A DNA stretch of 64,000 nt from Pseudomonadales bacterium (GTDB lineage Bacteria; Pseudomonadota; Gammaproteobacteria; Pseudomonadales; Halieaceae), in NCBI GenBank assembly GCA_024234735.1, contig JACKNV010000011.1, forward strand, positions 1 to 64,000, in the 5' to 3' direction. A program made the translations under genes and the position numbers. The notes beneath the pieces are model-generated. The model searched no databases. It saw nothing but the letters and a program-made list of their open reading frames with translations, and was not told the origin of the DNA. Positions within the stretch are counted from its first letter, which is position 1. Each line of letters begins with the position of its first letter. This document shows, in pieces, positions 16,634 to 25,508 of this stretch.

Positions 16634-18244
16634 ATGAACGGAGCGCAATCACTTTTCCGGGCCCTCACGGACGCTGGCCTGGATACCTGTTTCGCCAACC
16701 CCGGCACCTCGGAAATGCAGCTGGTCTACGAAATGGGCAAATCCGACGCGGTACGCCCGGTATTGTGCCTCCAGGAAAACGTGGTGACCGGCGCCGCCGA
16801 CGGCTACGCCCGGATGGCCGGCAAGCCGGCCTTCACCCTGCTGCATGTGGGCTCCGGTTTCGCCAACGGCATCGCCAACCTGCACAATGCCGGCCGGGCC
16901 AGTTCGCCCATCGTCAACATCGTGGGCGCCAACGCCACCTACCACCAGCCCAATTTCCCCGAGCACGAGATGATTGGCGGCAGGATCATAGACCTCGCCC
17001 GGGTGATTTCCCACTGGGCCCGGGAAGCCAGGTCCGCCGCCGAGTTGGCGCCGCTGGGCGCCGAGGCGGCCGCAGTCGCGCGGATGGGAGCGGGGCGGAT
17101 TTGTACCCTGGTGGCCCCCACCAACTGTCACTGGGATCCGGCCCCGCACGCGCCGGTGATCGGCGCGCCCATTCCCACGCCTCGGGTGGCCGAACAGACA
17201 ATAGCAGCGGTGGCGCAATTGCTGGGCAACGGCAAAAAGACGGCGCTGCTGCTGGGCGCCCAGGCACTGCGCAACGAGGGCCTGGAACTGGCCGGCCGTA
17301 TCTGCGCCCGCACCGGGGCCCAGCCGATGGGCGAAACCTTTCCGTCGCGGCTGGCCCGCGGCGAGGGTCGGGTCCAGATCCAGCTGGTACCCTACCTCCC
17401 GGAGATGGCGCAACCGTTCTTCGCCCAGTACGAGCAGATCGTACTGGTCGGCGCCCTGGCCCCGGTCTCGACCTTCGCCTACCAGGGGGCAGTCATGCAG
17501 AAGATACCGCCGCAGTGCGAGGTCGCCACCCTGGCCTCCACGGACCAGGATGTTCTGGCCGCCCTGGAGGACCTCGCCCGCGCCGTCAAGGCAAAGCGCC
17601 AGGTCACCGCACGGCAGGAACGTATCGCGCCCAAACGCCCCCGGGGTGAATTGACACCCGCGGCCATCGGCCAGAGCGTGAGCCTGCTGCTGCCGGAAGA
17701 CGCGATCCTGGTGGACGAGAGCGCCACCGCCGGGTTTGACATGTACGCACAGACTGCGGGTGCCCGTCGTCACGACTACATCTATGCCGTTCCCGGCGCG
17801 GCGATCGGCAACGGTCTGCCGGTGGCCCTGGGAGCGGCCATCGCCTGCCCGCAACGCAAGGTAGTGGCGCTACAGGCCGACGGCAGTGGCATGTACACCA
17901 ACCAGGCATTGTGGAGCATTGCCCGGGAAAAATGCGATATCGCCATCGTTATCCTGAAAAACGACGAATATGCGATTCTCAACGTCGAACTGGCCCGGGT
18001 CCGCGAAGGCGAGACCACCCCCAGGATGCAATCGATGCTGGATATCGACAAGCCCTCCATCGACTGGGTCAGCCTGGCACGGGGCATGGGTGTGCCGGCG
18101 GTGGCGGTGACCAGCGCCGAGGATTTTCACAGCGAATTCCGCAAGGCGCTGGCCAGGAAAGGACCGCGGCTGATCGAGGCAACCATGGCCCAGGACCTGC
18201 AGCCCTACGTCGACCTGGTCATGCAGATGCGCCAGGCGAAATAG
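16634..18244 (+). CDS. Acetolactate synthase large-subunit-like TPP enzyme
   Basis: Thiamine-diphosphate-dependent enzyme of the decarboxylase/acetolactate synthase superfamily (536 residues). The N-terminal PYR domain has the catalytic glutamate E48 (LQENVVTGAADGYARM), the central domain is Rossmann-like, and the C-terminal PP domain has ADGSGMYTNQALWS followed by NDEYAILN (cofactor and Mg2+ site). No small regulatory subunit (ilvN/ilvH) or branched-chain gene is adjacent, so it may be a benzoylformate-decarboxylase-like or other 2-oxoacid enzyme rather than a true biosynthetic acetolactate synthase. ATG 16634 has GGGAGAAG upstream. Confidence 0.85.
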   Translation: MNGAQSLFRALTDAGLDTCFANPGTSEMQLVYEMGKSDAVRPVLCLQENVVTGAADGYARMAGKPAFTLLHVGSGFANGIANLHNAGRASSPIVNIVGANATYHQPNFPEHEMIGGRIIDLARVISHWAREARSAAELAPLGAEAAAVARMGAGRICTLVAPTNCHWDPAPHAPVIGAPIPTPRVAEQTIAAVAQLLGNGKKTALLLGAQALRNEGLELAGRICARTGAQPMGETFPSRLARGEGRVQIQLVPYLPEMAQPFFAQYEQIVLVGALAPVSTFAYQGAVMQKIPPQCEVATLASTDQDVLAALEDLARAVKAKRQVTARQERIAPKRPRGELTPAAIGQSVSLLLPEDAILVDESATAGFDMYAQTAGARRHDYIYAVPGAAIGNGLPVALGAAIACPQRKVVALQADGSGMYTNQALWSIAREKCDIAIVILKNDEYAILNVELARVREGETTPRMQSMLDIDKPSIDWVSLARGMGVPAVAVTSAEDFHSEFRKALARKGPRLIEATMAQDLQPYVDLVMQMRQAK

Positions 18245-18285
18245 GCGCCCGGCAGATCCCCCCGCGGCGGTTCCGGTGTCGGCCT

Positions 18286-18906
18286 CTAGCGCCGACGCCA
18301 GAGCGGCCGCCGCGGGTTCCTGCCTTCCACCAGATCCATCAACTCATCCAGCATCGCCAGGGACAGCCCCCATATACGCCGCCCCTGGTAAAAATAACAG
18401 GGCAGGGTCATCTTCAGGCGTTTGTACTCCCAGGTCATGTCCTCGCGATTGTCAGTATCGAGCAGGAACTCCAACGGCACCCACACCACCTCCGCGACCT
18501 CGACATTGGGGGTGAAATCCACTTCCCGCTGCAGGCGGAAGACAAAGGGCGAGACCGCCATGCCGAAGGCCCCCCTCTTGGGGCGGGTGATGATATCCGA
18601 CAGACGACCTATGCAGACATCCTGCGGCCCGAGGGTCAGACCGATCTCCTCCTCGGTTTCACGCACCGCCACCGCGAAACCGTGGGCGTCAGCCTTGTCC
18701 ATGCGCCCGCCGGGAAACGCCATGTGCCCCGACCAGGGATCCCCCTCCCTTTCGGCGCGCTTAATCATTAGAATGTGCAGCTCGCCCTCACGCACCTGCA
18801 GAATCATTGCCACGGCCGACCGCTGCATCAGCCGCCGCCACACCCTGCGGCCCGGTTTGTGGTCGGCAAGGCGGGTTTCGATGAGCTGCAACAGCGATAC
18901 AGGCAC
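18286..18906 (-). CDS. Nudix hydrolase, CoA pyrophosphatase (NudL) type
   Basis: Predicted to hydrolyse CoA or related nucleotide diphosphates. The 206-residue product has AFPGGRMDKADAHGFAVAVR running into RETEEEIGL, the Nudix helix in the NudL form: Ala replaces the first Glu of the general motif, as it does in E. coli NudL. The GTG at 18906 was chosen because AAGGA lies about nine bases upstream and E. coli NudL has a similar N-terminal length. A longer frame reaching 19026 would overlap the divergent ABC gene. Confidence 0.85.
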   Translation of the reverse strand: MPVSLLQLIETRLADHKPGRRVWRRLMQRSAVAMILQVREGELHILMIKRAEREGDPWSGHMAFPGGRMDKADAHGFAVAVRETEEEIGLTLGPQDVCIGRLSDIITRPKRGAFGMAVSPFVFRLQREVDFTPNVEVAEVVWVPLEFLLDTDNREDMTWEYKRLKMTLPCYFYQGRRIWGLSLAMLDELMDLVEGRNPRRPLWRRR

Positions 18907-18991
18907 TGGGAAGTCGTCCTTGAGGCTTTGCCGGATTAAGCCAGCCGGGGGCGGTGGATACAAGTCGCAATGCCACACAGCCGGACAACAC

Positions 18992-20515
18992 ATGAGCACT
19001 GAGCCACTACTGGAACTGCACGACATCAGCCTGACCTACCGGGCCCTGCCCGCCCTGCGCGGTATCAACTGGCGTCTGCTGCCGGGGCAACAGTGGGCCT
19101 GCCTGGGCCCCAATGGCGCCGGCAAGACCAGCCTGGCTCGGGTGCTCAGCAGCCAGGCCAGCCACTACGCCGGCCGCTTCGAGCGCTCTGCCGCGCTGAC
19201 CGCGCAGGGTGTGGCCTATGTCTGCTTCGAGCAGGCCAGGGCCCTGTGCGACCGGGACCGCAAGCTGGACGATTCCGAGTTTCGCGCCGACGCCAGCGAC
19301 CCCGGCACCACGGTGCAGGCCGTCATCCTCGGCGGCAGGGAACCCGACCAGGTTTTTCATCACTGGGTTCAACGCCTGCATATCGACCACATCCTGCAGC
19401 GCGGCCTGCGCTTCATCTCCACCGGGGAAATGCGCAAGACACTGCTGGTCAGGGCGATCCTGGCGCGGCCGGCGCTACTGATCCTGGACAGCCCCCTGGA
19501 CGGCCTGGACCGCGCCTCCCAGCAGGACATGGTACGCATCATCGACGAACTGCTGCACTCCGATACCGCCACACTGCTGTTGTGCCGGCAACTGGAGGAC
19601 ATTCCCGCCGCCGTGAGCCACCTGCTGGTACTCGATGCCGGCAGCGCGCTGCTGGCGGGCGAGCGCGCGGCCGTACTGGCGGATCCGCGGGTGTCGGCAC
19701 TGATGCAGCCGCCGGCGGCCGAGTTGGGGCAGCTCCCTGCGCCGGCGGCGCGGCCCTACGAGTTACCGGCCAAGGGGCCGCTGCTGCAACTGCGCGACGT
19801 CAGCGTGCGCTATGGCGAGCTGAGCGTGCTGGACAAGGTCAACTGGGTGCTGGGCCGCGAGGATCACTGCTGCGTCTCCGGGCCCAACGGCTGCGGCAAG
19901 ACCACCCTGCTGAGCCTGGTCACCGGGGACAACCACAAGGCCTACGGCCAGGATATCACCCTGTTCGGTATTCGCCGCGGCAGTGGCGAGAGCGTCTGGG
20001 ACATCAAACAGAAGTACGGCCAGCTGGACAACCAGCTGCACCTGAATTACGTGCGCGGCCTGCGGGTGCTGGAAGTGGTGGTGTCCGGCTTCTTCGATAC
20101 CATCGGGCTGTACGACGACTGGGGTGACGTACAGCGCGACACTGCCGTGCAGTGGCTGACCGCCCTCGGGCTCGCCGGGTATGCCGGCGAAAGCTTCGAC
20201 GCCCTGTCCTTCGGCCTGCAGCGCATGGTTCTGCTGGCCAGGGCAATGGTTAAATCACCCATTATCCTGCTGCTGGACGAACCCACCCTGGGACTGGACG
20301 GTCACCACCGCAAACTGATGCTGCGCGCGATCGATCACATCGCCGCCAACTGCGACACCCGCATCATCTTCGTCAGCCACAGCGCCGGAGAGGTGCCGGC
20401 GTGCATCAACCAGCACCTGGTGTTCGAGCCCCGCAGGGACGGTTTCGAGGTGGTGTGCCGTCGCGTGGCTGAAGACTTGCCGCCCTCGACAACAGCGGCC
20501 CCGCCCCGGGGCTAG
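18992..20515 (+). CDS. modF: Tandem ABC ATPase, ModF-like
   Basis: A 507-residue protein with two fused ATP-binding cassettes and no membrane segment. Walker A motifs are GPNGAGKTSL (first half) and GPNGCGKTTLLSLVTG (second half). Walker B is ILLLDEPTLGLDG in the second half and the weaker LLILDSPLDGLD in the first, which has Ser in place of the catalytic Glu, so the first site may be degenerate. Size and layout match E. coli ModF, linked to molybdate metabolism. No modABC genes are in the window. Its stop shares CTAG with the convergent lpoP stop. Confidence 0.78.
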   Translation: MSTEPLLELHDISLTYRALPALRGINWRLLPGQQWACLGPNGAGKTSLARVLSSQASHYAGRFERSAALTAQGVAYVCFEQARALCDRDRKLDDSEFRADASDPGTTVQAVILGGREPDQVFHHWVQRLHIDHILQRGLRFISTGEMRKTLLVRAILARPALLILDSPLDGLDRASQQDMVRIIDELLHSDTATLLLCRQLEDIPAAVSHLLVLDAGSALLAGERAAVLADPRVSALMQPPAAELGQLPAPAARPYELPAKGPLLQLRDVSVRYGELSVLDKVNWVLGREDHCCVSGPNGCGKTTLLSLVTGDNHKAYGQDITLFGIRRGSGESVWDIKQKYGQLDNQLHLNYVRGLRVLEVVVSGFFDTIGLYDDWGDVQRDTAVQWLTALGLAGYAGESFDALSFGLQRMVLLARAMVKSPIILLLDEPTLGLDGHHRKLMLRAIDHIAANCDTRIIFVSHSAGEVPACINQHLVFEPRRDGFEVVCRRVAEDLPPSTTAAPPRG

Positions 20516-20940
20516 CGGGTCAGGGCGCGCAGCGCGTCGCACTGGGAGGCGCTGACGCAAAACAGCATTCCCCTTTCCGCGGTGGCCCGGGCCTGGCTGG
20601 CATCGCCCCTCGCCCGGTGGGTTTGCGCCAGTTGCAGGTAGATCTCGGCGCTTTCGGGGTCGATGCGCTGGGCCCGCTCCAGCAGGACCAGGGCCTGTTC
20701 GTAATCGCCGCGATCACGCGCCTGCTGCGCCTTTTGCACCAGCGGCTTCCAGGCACTGGTCGTGGCCGGCTGGGGCGGGCGCGGCGGCTGCGGCGCGGGG
20801 GGTGGTTGCGGCGCCGGCGCGGCGGATGGCGGGGGCGCTGCGGCCGGCTCCGTTGGCGAGGGGCTAAAAGTGGAACAGCCGCCCATCAGCAGCGCGACAC
20901 TGAACACGACGGCGCGCGCCGGCGGTTTCTGCAACGTCAT
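20512..20940 (-). CDS. lpoP: TPR lipoprotein, probable PBP1B activator (LpoP-like)
   Basis: A 142-residue lipoprotein with signal peptide and lipobox LMGGC, a long Pro/Ala-rich spacer (about residues 30-60) and C-terminal tetratricopeptide repeats (KAQQARDRGDYEQALVLLER, SAEIYLQLAQTHRARGD). Its ATG overlaps the mrcB stop (ATGA), so it is translated together with PBP1B. In Pseudomonas the outer-membrane TPR lipoprotein LpoP is encoded beside PBP1B and activates it. Architecture and position match, but sequence identity was not tested. Confidence 0.8.
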   Translation of the reverse strand: MTLQKPPARAVVFSVALLMGGCSTFSPSPTEPAAAPPPSAAPAPQPPPAPQPPRPPQPATTSAWKPLVQKAQQARDRGDYEQALVLLERAQRIDPESAEIYLQLAQTHRARGDASQARATAERGMLFCVSASQCDALRALTR

Positions 20941-23192
20941 TGGTCACCTCCAAACAGCGACTGGAACCAGTCCTTCAGGCCAGTAGCGCGCGCCGCGCAC
21001 TGGGTGCTCTGGCGTGGCTGGGAGCCGGTGATAAAAGGGACGAGCCGCGAGTTGGGGCAGCCCTTGCCGGTCAGGAAGCCGCTCTGGTCGTCGATCCACA
21101 GGGTCTCCATACCATCGGGCATACGGTACCCCAGGGGGCGCTCGCTGGCCTGCGCCATGAAATGCGCCCAAACCTTGAGGGCGCCACTGCCGCCGGTGAG
21201 TCCGGTGCTGCCGTTGTCGTCGCGGCCTATCCAGGTCACCGCCAGCAGGTCCCCGGCAAACCCGGCGAACCAGGAGTCGCGGCCATCATTGGTGGTGCCG
21301 GTCTTGCCGGCGACATCGAAGCCGTCCGGCAGGTAGCGGTAAACGCCCTTGCCAGTGCCCTCGCGCACCACTGCCCGCAGGGCGTAGGTCAGCAGGTTGG
21401 TGGCCTGCAGGCTGACCGTGCGTTCGTACTCCAGGGGATAGCGCCTGAGCGGCTCGCCCTGGGCGTCGACGACCTCGCGGATGCTGCGCAGGGGCATGCG
21501 AAACCCGCCGGCGGCAATGGTCTGGTACATGGCGGCCATATCCATGGGCGAGTACTCGCCCGCGCCCAGGGTCAGGGCCGGCACCTGGGGCACATCCCCC
21601 TCGATTCCAAGGCGCTGCAACATGTCGGCGACTTTACCCAGGCCCAGGTCCATCCCCAGGCGCGCGGTGGCCAGGTTGTAGGAATTGGCCAGGGCCCGGT
21701 ACAACAGCACCTCCCCGTGTACCTTGCGATCGAAATTGCGTGGCTCCCACAACTGCCCGCCCGGCCCCTTCACCTTGATCGGCGTATCGGACAGCGGGGT
21801 GACCAGGGAGTAGCGCCGGGGCTGTTCCAGCCCCGCCAGGTACACCGCCGGCTTGAGCAGGGAGCCGGCCGGACGGCGCGCGTCCAGGGCCCGGTTGAAG
21901 CCGGCGTAGCGCACGCTGCGCCCGCCCACCAGGGCGGCCACTTCCCCGGAATCAAAACGGGTTACCACCGAGGCGCTCTCCAGTTCGCCGCCCTTGTTCA
22001 GCTGCTCCAGCACGGTGGTGGTGCTCTTTTCCAGCTGGCGCTGCAGCAGCGGATCGAAGGGGGTGAAGATATTGAGGCCCAGGGTCGCGAGGTCCTCCTC
22101 CCGATATTCCTCACGCAGCTGCCGGCGCACCAGCTCCAGGTACGCCGGGAACGAACCGCGGATGCGATGCTTGCTGTTCAGGTCCAGCGGCATGGCGCGC
22201 GCCACCACCGCCTCCTCCTCGGAGATCACTCCCCGCTCCGCCATCTCCCCCAACACCACGTTGCGCCGCTCCAGCGCCCGCTCGGGATTGCGCACAGGAT
22301 TGTAAAGCGAGGGACCCTTGATCATGCCTATCAGCAACGCCTGCTGGTGCAGGCGCAACTGGTGAATGGGGGTGTCGAAATAGTGGCGGGCGGCCAGGGC
22401 GAAGCCGTGGACAGCGCGCGGCCCCTCCTGCCCCAGGTACACCTCATTGATATAGCTTTCCAGGATCTGATCCTTGCTGTAGTGCAGCTCCAGCAACATC
22501 GCCATCAGCACCTCGGTAGCCTTGCGCACATAGGTGCGCTCCGGGGTGAGGTAGTAGTTCTTCACCAGCTGCTGGGTAATGGTACTGCCGCCGGCCACCA
22601 CCTGGCCCGAGCGCAGGTTGCTGAAGGCCGCCCGCGCCATGCCGACCAGGGAAATACCGGCGTGGGTATAGAAGCGGTGATCCTCCACGGCCAGCAGCCC
22701 GTCGCGCAGGGTAGGTGGTACATCGTCCAGCTGCACCAGTACCCGGTCCTCGCCATGGGAGGGGTAAATCCCACCGATCTGCACCGGGTCCAGGCGCATC
22801 AAATCCACCTGCGCGCCAGCGGCCGTGATCCGCTGCACCCGGGCGCCGCCCAGTTCCACCAGCACCTTGCGCGCCGGCTCGCGCTCTCCCGGGAAGTCGA
22901 AGCCGCGGGTGTAGATCTCGAATCGGTCGCGATTGCGCGCCACCTGCCCGGGGCCGGAGGTGTGCGTCACCTTGCGATAGCCCAGTACTTCCAGCTCGTA
23001 GGCCAGGCCCGCCGCATCCAGCCGCGCGCCGGCAAAGAGCTCCAGCGGCCGGGCGTATACCTTGGCCGGCAGTTCCCACATTTTCTCTGTAAAAGTGGAG
23101 GTGATCCTCGCGTCCAGGTAGGCCAGCAGCAGCGCCCCGGCAACGAGGCCGGCGAGCAGGAGTTTGAGGAGAACATGGCGGGTGCGCAACAT
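20937..23192 (-). CDS. mrcB: Penicillin-binding protein 1B, bifunctional
   Basis: Class A PBP that polymerises glycan strands and cross-links peptides at the inner membrane. The 751-residue product has one N-terminal membrane helix (VLLKLLLAGLVAGALLLAYL), a UB2H-like region, a GT51 transglycosylase (VEDHRFYTHAGIS, then GGSTITQQLVKNYYL) and a C-terminal transpeptidase. The transpeptidase has S444-x-x-K447 (AGSLLKP), SYN (NSYNLATARL) and KTG (AGKTGTTNDGRDSW). ATG 23192 was preferred to one 18 codons upstream because it gives a normal cytoplasmic tail. It is followed by the coupled LpoP-like gene. Confidence 0.95.
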   Translation of the reverse strand: MLRTRHVLLKLLLAGLVAGALLLAYLDARITSTFTEKMWELPAKVYARPLELFAGARLDAAGLAYELEVLGYRKVTHTSGPGQVARNRDRFEIYTRGFDFPGEREPARKVLVELGGARVQRITAAGAQVDLMRLDPVQIGGIYPSHGEDRVLVQLDDVPPTLRDGLLAVEDHRFYTHAGISLVGMARAAFSNLRSGQVVAGGSTITQQLVKNYYLTPERTYVRKATEVLMAMLLELHYSKDQILESYINEVYLGQEGPRAVHGFALAARHYFDTPIHQLRLHQQALLIGMIKGPSLYNPVRNPERALERRNVVLGEMAERGVISEEEAVVARAMPLDLNSKHRIRGSFPAYLELVRRQLREEYREEDLATLGLNIFTPFDPLLQRQLEKSTTTVLEQLNKGGELESASVVTRFDSGEVAALVGGRSVRYAGFNRALDARRPAGSLLKPAVYLAGLEQPRRYSLVTPLSDTPIKVKGPGGQLWEPRNFDRKVHGEVLLYRALANSYNLATARLGMDLGLGKVADMLQRLGIEGDVPQVPALTLGAGEYSPMDMAAMYQTIAAGGFRMPLRSIREVVDAQGEPLRRYPLEYERTVSLQATNLLTYALRAVVREGTGKGVYRYLPDGFDVAGKTGTTNDGRDSWFAGFAGDLLAVTWIGRDDNGSTGLTGGSGALKVWAHFMAQASERPLGYRMPDGMETLWIDDQSGFLTGKGCPNSRLVPFITGSQPRQSTQCAARATGLKDWFQSLFGGDQ

Positions 23193-23335
23193 GGGGTGCG
23201 AGTGTACACCAGCGGCCGCCAGAGGAAGAATAGCAACGCAAATCATGCTAATTTACCGCCGGGCCGTGACTGCGCGATAAACCCCGTGATCAGCGGGCGA
23301 CGCGGCGCACCATCGAACCGGCAAGGATACCGACT

Positions 23336-25420
23336 TTGAAGCACCCACGACTGCTGTACGGCGCGCTGTGCCTCGCCGGGCTGGCTCTGACTGCCTACCT
23401 GGTCGCCGATTACCACCATTACCGGCAGGCGCGCGAAGCCCGCAGTATCGCCCTGGGCGAGGAGGCCGGGCGCCGCGTCGCCGAGGCGCTGGATGGGCGC
23501 CTGGGCGCCATCGCCGAGCGGGCCGGCGAGTATGCCGCGCAGGTGGCCGCCATCGACGGCGAAGCCGAGTTGCTGCAGAGCATTCGCGCCGAGAGCCTGC
23601 GCTTTCCACTGGTCCTGGGTGTCACCGTCGCATACCAGCCCGGCGCGTTCCCGGGGCGGGACAGTTTCGCTCCGTTCTACAACCGGGACCTCGACCATTT
23701 CCAGTTCGTGGAACAGAGCTACGACTACACCGACCCGGCCCTGGCGACCGCGCACTGGTATACCGACATCGTGGACTCGGGCCAGCCCCGCTGGTCCGAG
23801 CCCTACTACGGGGAAGCGGCCCAGGCCATGCTGGTCGACTACGGTGTGCCGCTGGTCGATAGCCAGGGAGAGACCATCGGCGTGGTCGACTACGCCATCA
23901 CCCTGAGCGATTTCACCCGCATCGTCGACACCCTGAGCATCGGCGAGTCCGGCTACGGCTTCACCTACGATGCCAGCGGCGCGATCCTCTCCCACCCCAA
24001 CCCGGAGTTCCTGCTCGACAACGTTTTCGAGCTGCGCCAGGGCAAGGACGAGGCCACCATCGCCAAGCTGCGCGACCAGGCGGAGGGGGTGGTCGCCTAC
24101 GACAGCGACTACACCTACCAGCACTCCTGGTATTTCTTCAGGGAACTGCAGTCCACCGGCTGGAAAAGCGTGCTGGTATTCGCCATCGACGACCTGCTGG
24201 GCGCTTCCGACCAGGGCAGGCTGAAAATCATCCACATCGCCATGGGGGTGAGCCTGCTGTTGATCACCTTGCTGCTACTGGCCCTGGGTATGGATCACTA
24301 CGAGCCAACCAGGCTGTGGGCCCTGGTCGCGTTGCTCTCGATCATTGTCATCGGCAACATCGTCGTCATCTGGTACCTCAACCTGAGCACTGATTTTTCC
24401 AGGCTGGAGCGCGACCAGGAGCGCATCGTCAACCAGTCCGTACTGCGCAAATACGTGGCGCAGTACGACCAGGACCTGCACAAGCTCGCCGGCGCCAGTT
24501 ATACAACCGTGCCCACTGGCCTGTTCATCGAGTCCTACGAGTTGAATGCCTTCGAGGCCAGCATCATCGGCAAACTGTGGATGAAGTATCCCAGGAGCCT
24601 GTACGCGGACTCACCGCCGGCATTCTACTTTCCCGGCGTCTCGGCCATCGAATCCCGCGGGTTGACCAGCGAGATCATTGCCGAGACCGAGTACCCGGAC
24701 TACATCCTGGTGACCTGGAAATTTCGCGCCACGATAGAACAGGATTTCAGCTATCAGCAGTATCCCTTCGAACAGAACGATATCCGGGTGGCGATCCTGT
24801 ACCCGGATTTCAGCAAGCACATCCTGCTGGTCCCGGACCTGGACAGCTACGACGTGCTCAACCCCTCGGCGAAGCCCGGCCTCAGTGAAGACATCAGCGT
24901 GCCCTCGTCGGAAACCATTTCCTCCTTCTTCACCTTCACCACCATCGATTACAAGACCAGTTTCGGCAACGAAGCGCACATCAACAGCCATCCCGCCCTG
25001 ACTTTCAACATGGTCGCAAAGCGGATCTGGCTGAGCCCGTTCATCGCCAATATCATTCCCATCCTGATCGTCGCGCTGATCATGTTCATCGTGTTGTATA
25101 TCTCCTCCAACACCAGCGACGGCAGGTCCGGGCTTACCACCATGAACGTGGTGCAGAGCTTCGCCGGGTTCCTGTTCATCCTGGTGCTGGCGCATGTCAA
25201 CGAGCGCAACCGCATCCAGACACCGGAGATCGCCTACCTGGAGCTGTTCTACTTCACCATGTACGTGTTCATTACCGTGGAAGCCGTGGCCCTGGCCATG
25301 TTGCTGCGCGGGACTGACTCGCGCCTGTTCACCTACCACGACAACCTGATCCTCAAGCTGCTGTTCTGGCCCCTGCTGGCCTCGATCTGGCTGGCAGTCA
25401 CCCTGGTGCGCTTTTACTGA
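23336..25420 (+). CDS. Cache-domain sensor fused to pentameric ligand-gated ion-channel-like module
   Basis: Product of 694 residues. Order seen: membrane helix (about 5-24); periplasmic dCache domain (about 45-295) with YTDIVDSGQPRWSEPYY, GVVDYAITLSDFTRIV and GESGYGFTYDASGAILSHP; a two-helix hairpin (about 298-348); a second periplasmic beta domain (about 350-560) with TWKFRATIEQDFSYQQYPFE, resembling the Pro-loop of pLGICs; then four helices (about 566-588, 598-622, 632-658, 670-694) with a proline in the first (ANIIPILIV) and YLELFYFTMYVF in the third, as in pLGIC M1-M4. It uses a TTG start with AAGGA eight bases upstream. Predicted ligand-gated cation or anion channel. Ligand unknown. Confidence 0.75.
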   Translation: MKHPRLLYGALCLAGLALTAYLVADYHHYRQAREARSIALGEEAGRRVAEALDGRLGAIAERAGEYAAQVAAIDGEAELLQSIRAESLRFPLVLGVTVAYQPGAFPGRDSFAPFYNRDLDHFQFVEQSYDYTDPALATAHWYTDIVDSGQPRWSEPYYGEAAQAMLVDYGVPLVDSQGETIGVVDYAITLSDFTRIVDTLSIGESGYGFTYDASGAILSHPNPEFLLDNVFELRQGKDEATIAKLRDQAEGVVAYDSDYTYQHSWYFFRELQSTGWKSVLVFAIDDLLGASDQGRLKIIHIAMGVSLLLITLLLLALGMDHYEPTRLWALVALLSIIVIGNIVVIWYLNLSTDFSRLERDQERIVNQSVLRKYVAQYDQDLHKLAGASYTTVPTGLFIESYELNAFEASIIGKLWMKYPRSLYADSPPAFYFPGVSAIESRGLTSEIIAETEYPDYILVTWKFRATIEQDFSYQQYPFEQNDIRVAILYPDFSKHILLVPDLDSYDVLNPSAKPGLSEDISVPSSETISSFFTFTTIDYKTSFGNEAHINSHPALTFNMVAKRIWLSPFIANIIPILIVALIMFIVLYISSNTSDGRSGLTTMNVVQSFAGFLFILVLAHVNERNRIQTPEIAYLELFYFTMYVFITVEAVALAMLLRGTDSRLFTYHDNLILKLLFWPLLASIWLAVTLVRFY

Positions 25421-25508
25421 GCGGAGCCGAGGGCAGCGACAGCAAACGGTTTTAATCGGGCCCCAGATGCGGATAATAGCCCGCTGGTAAAAAGGAATTG
25501 CAGACGGC

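Noticed and set aside
20940..23339. 799-codon plus-strand ORF antisense to mrcB
   Set aside because: Covers the complete, motif-rich PBP1B gene and shows no recognisable domain.
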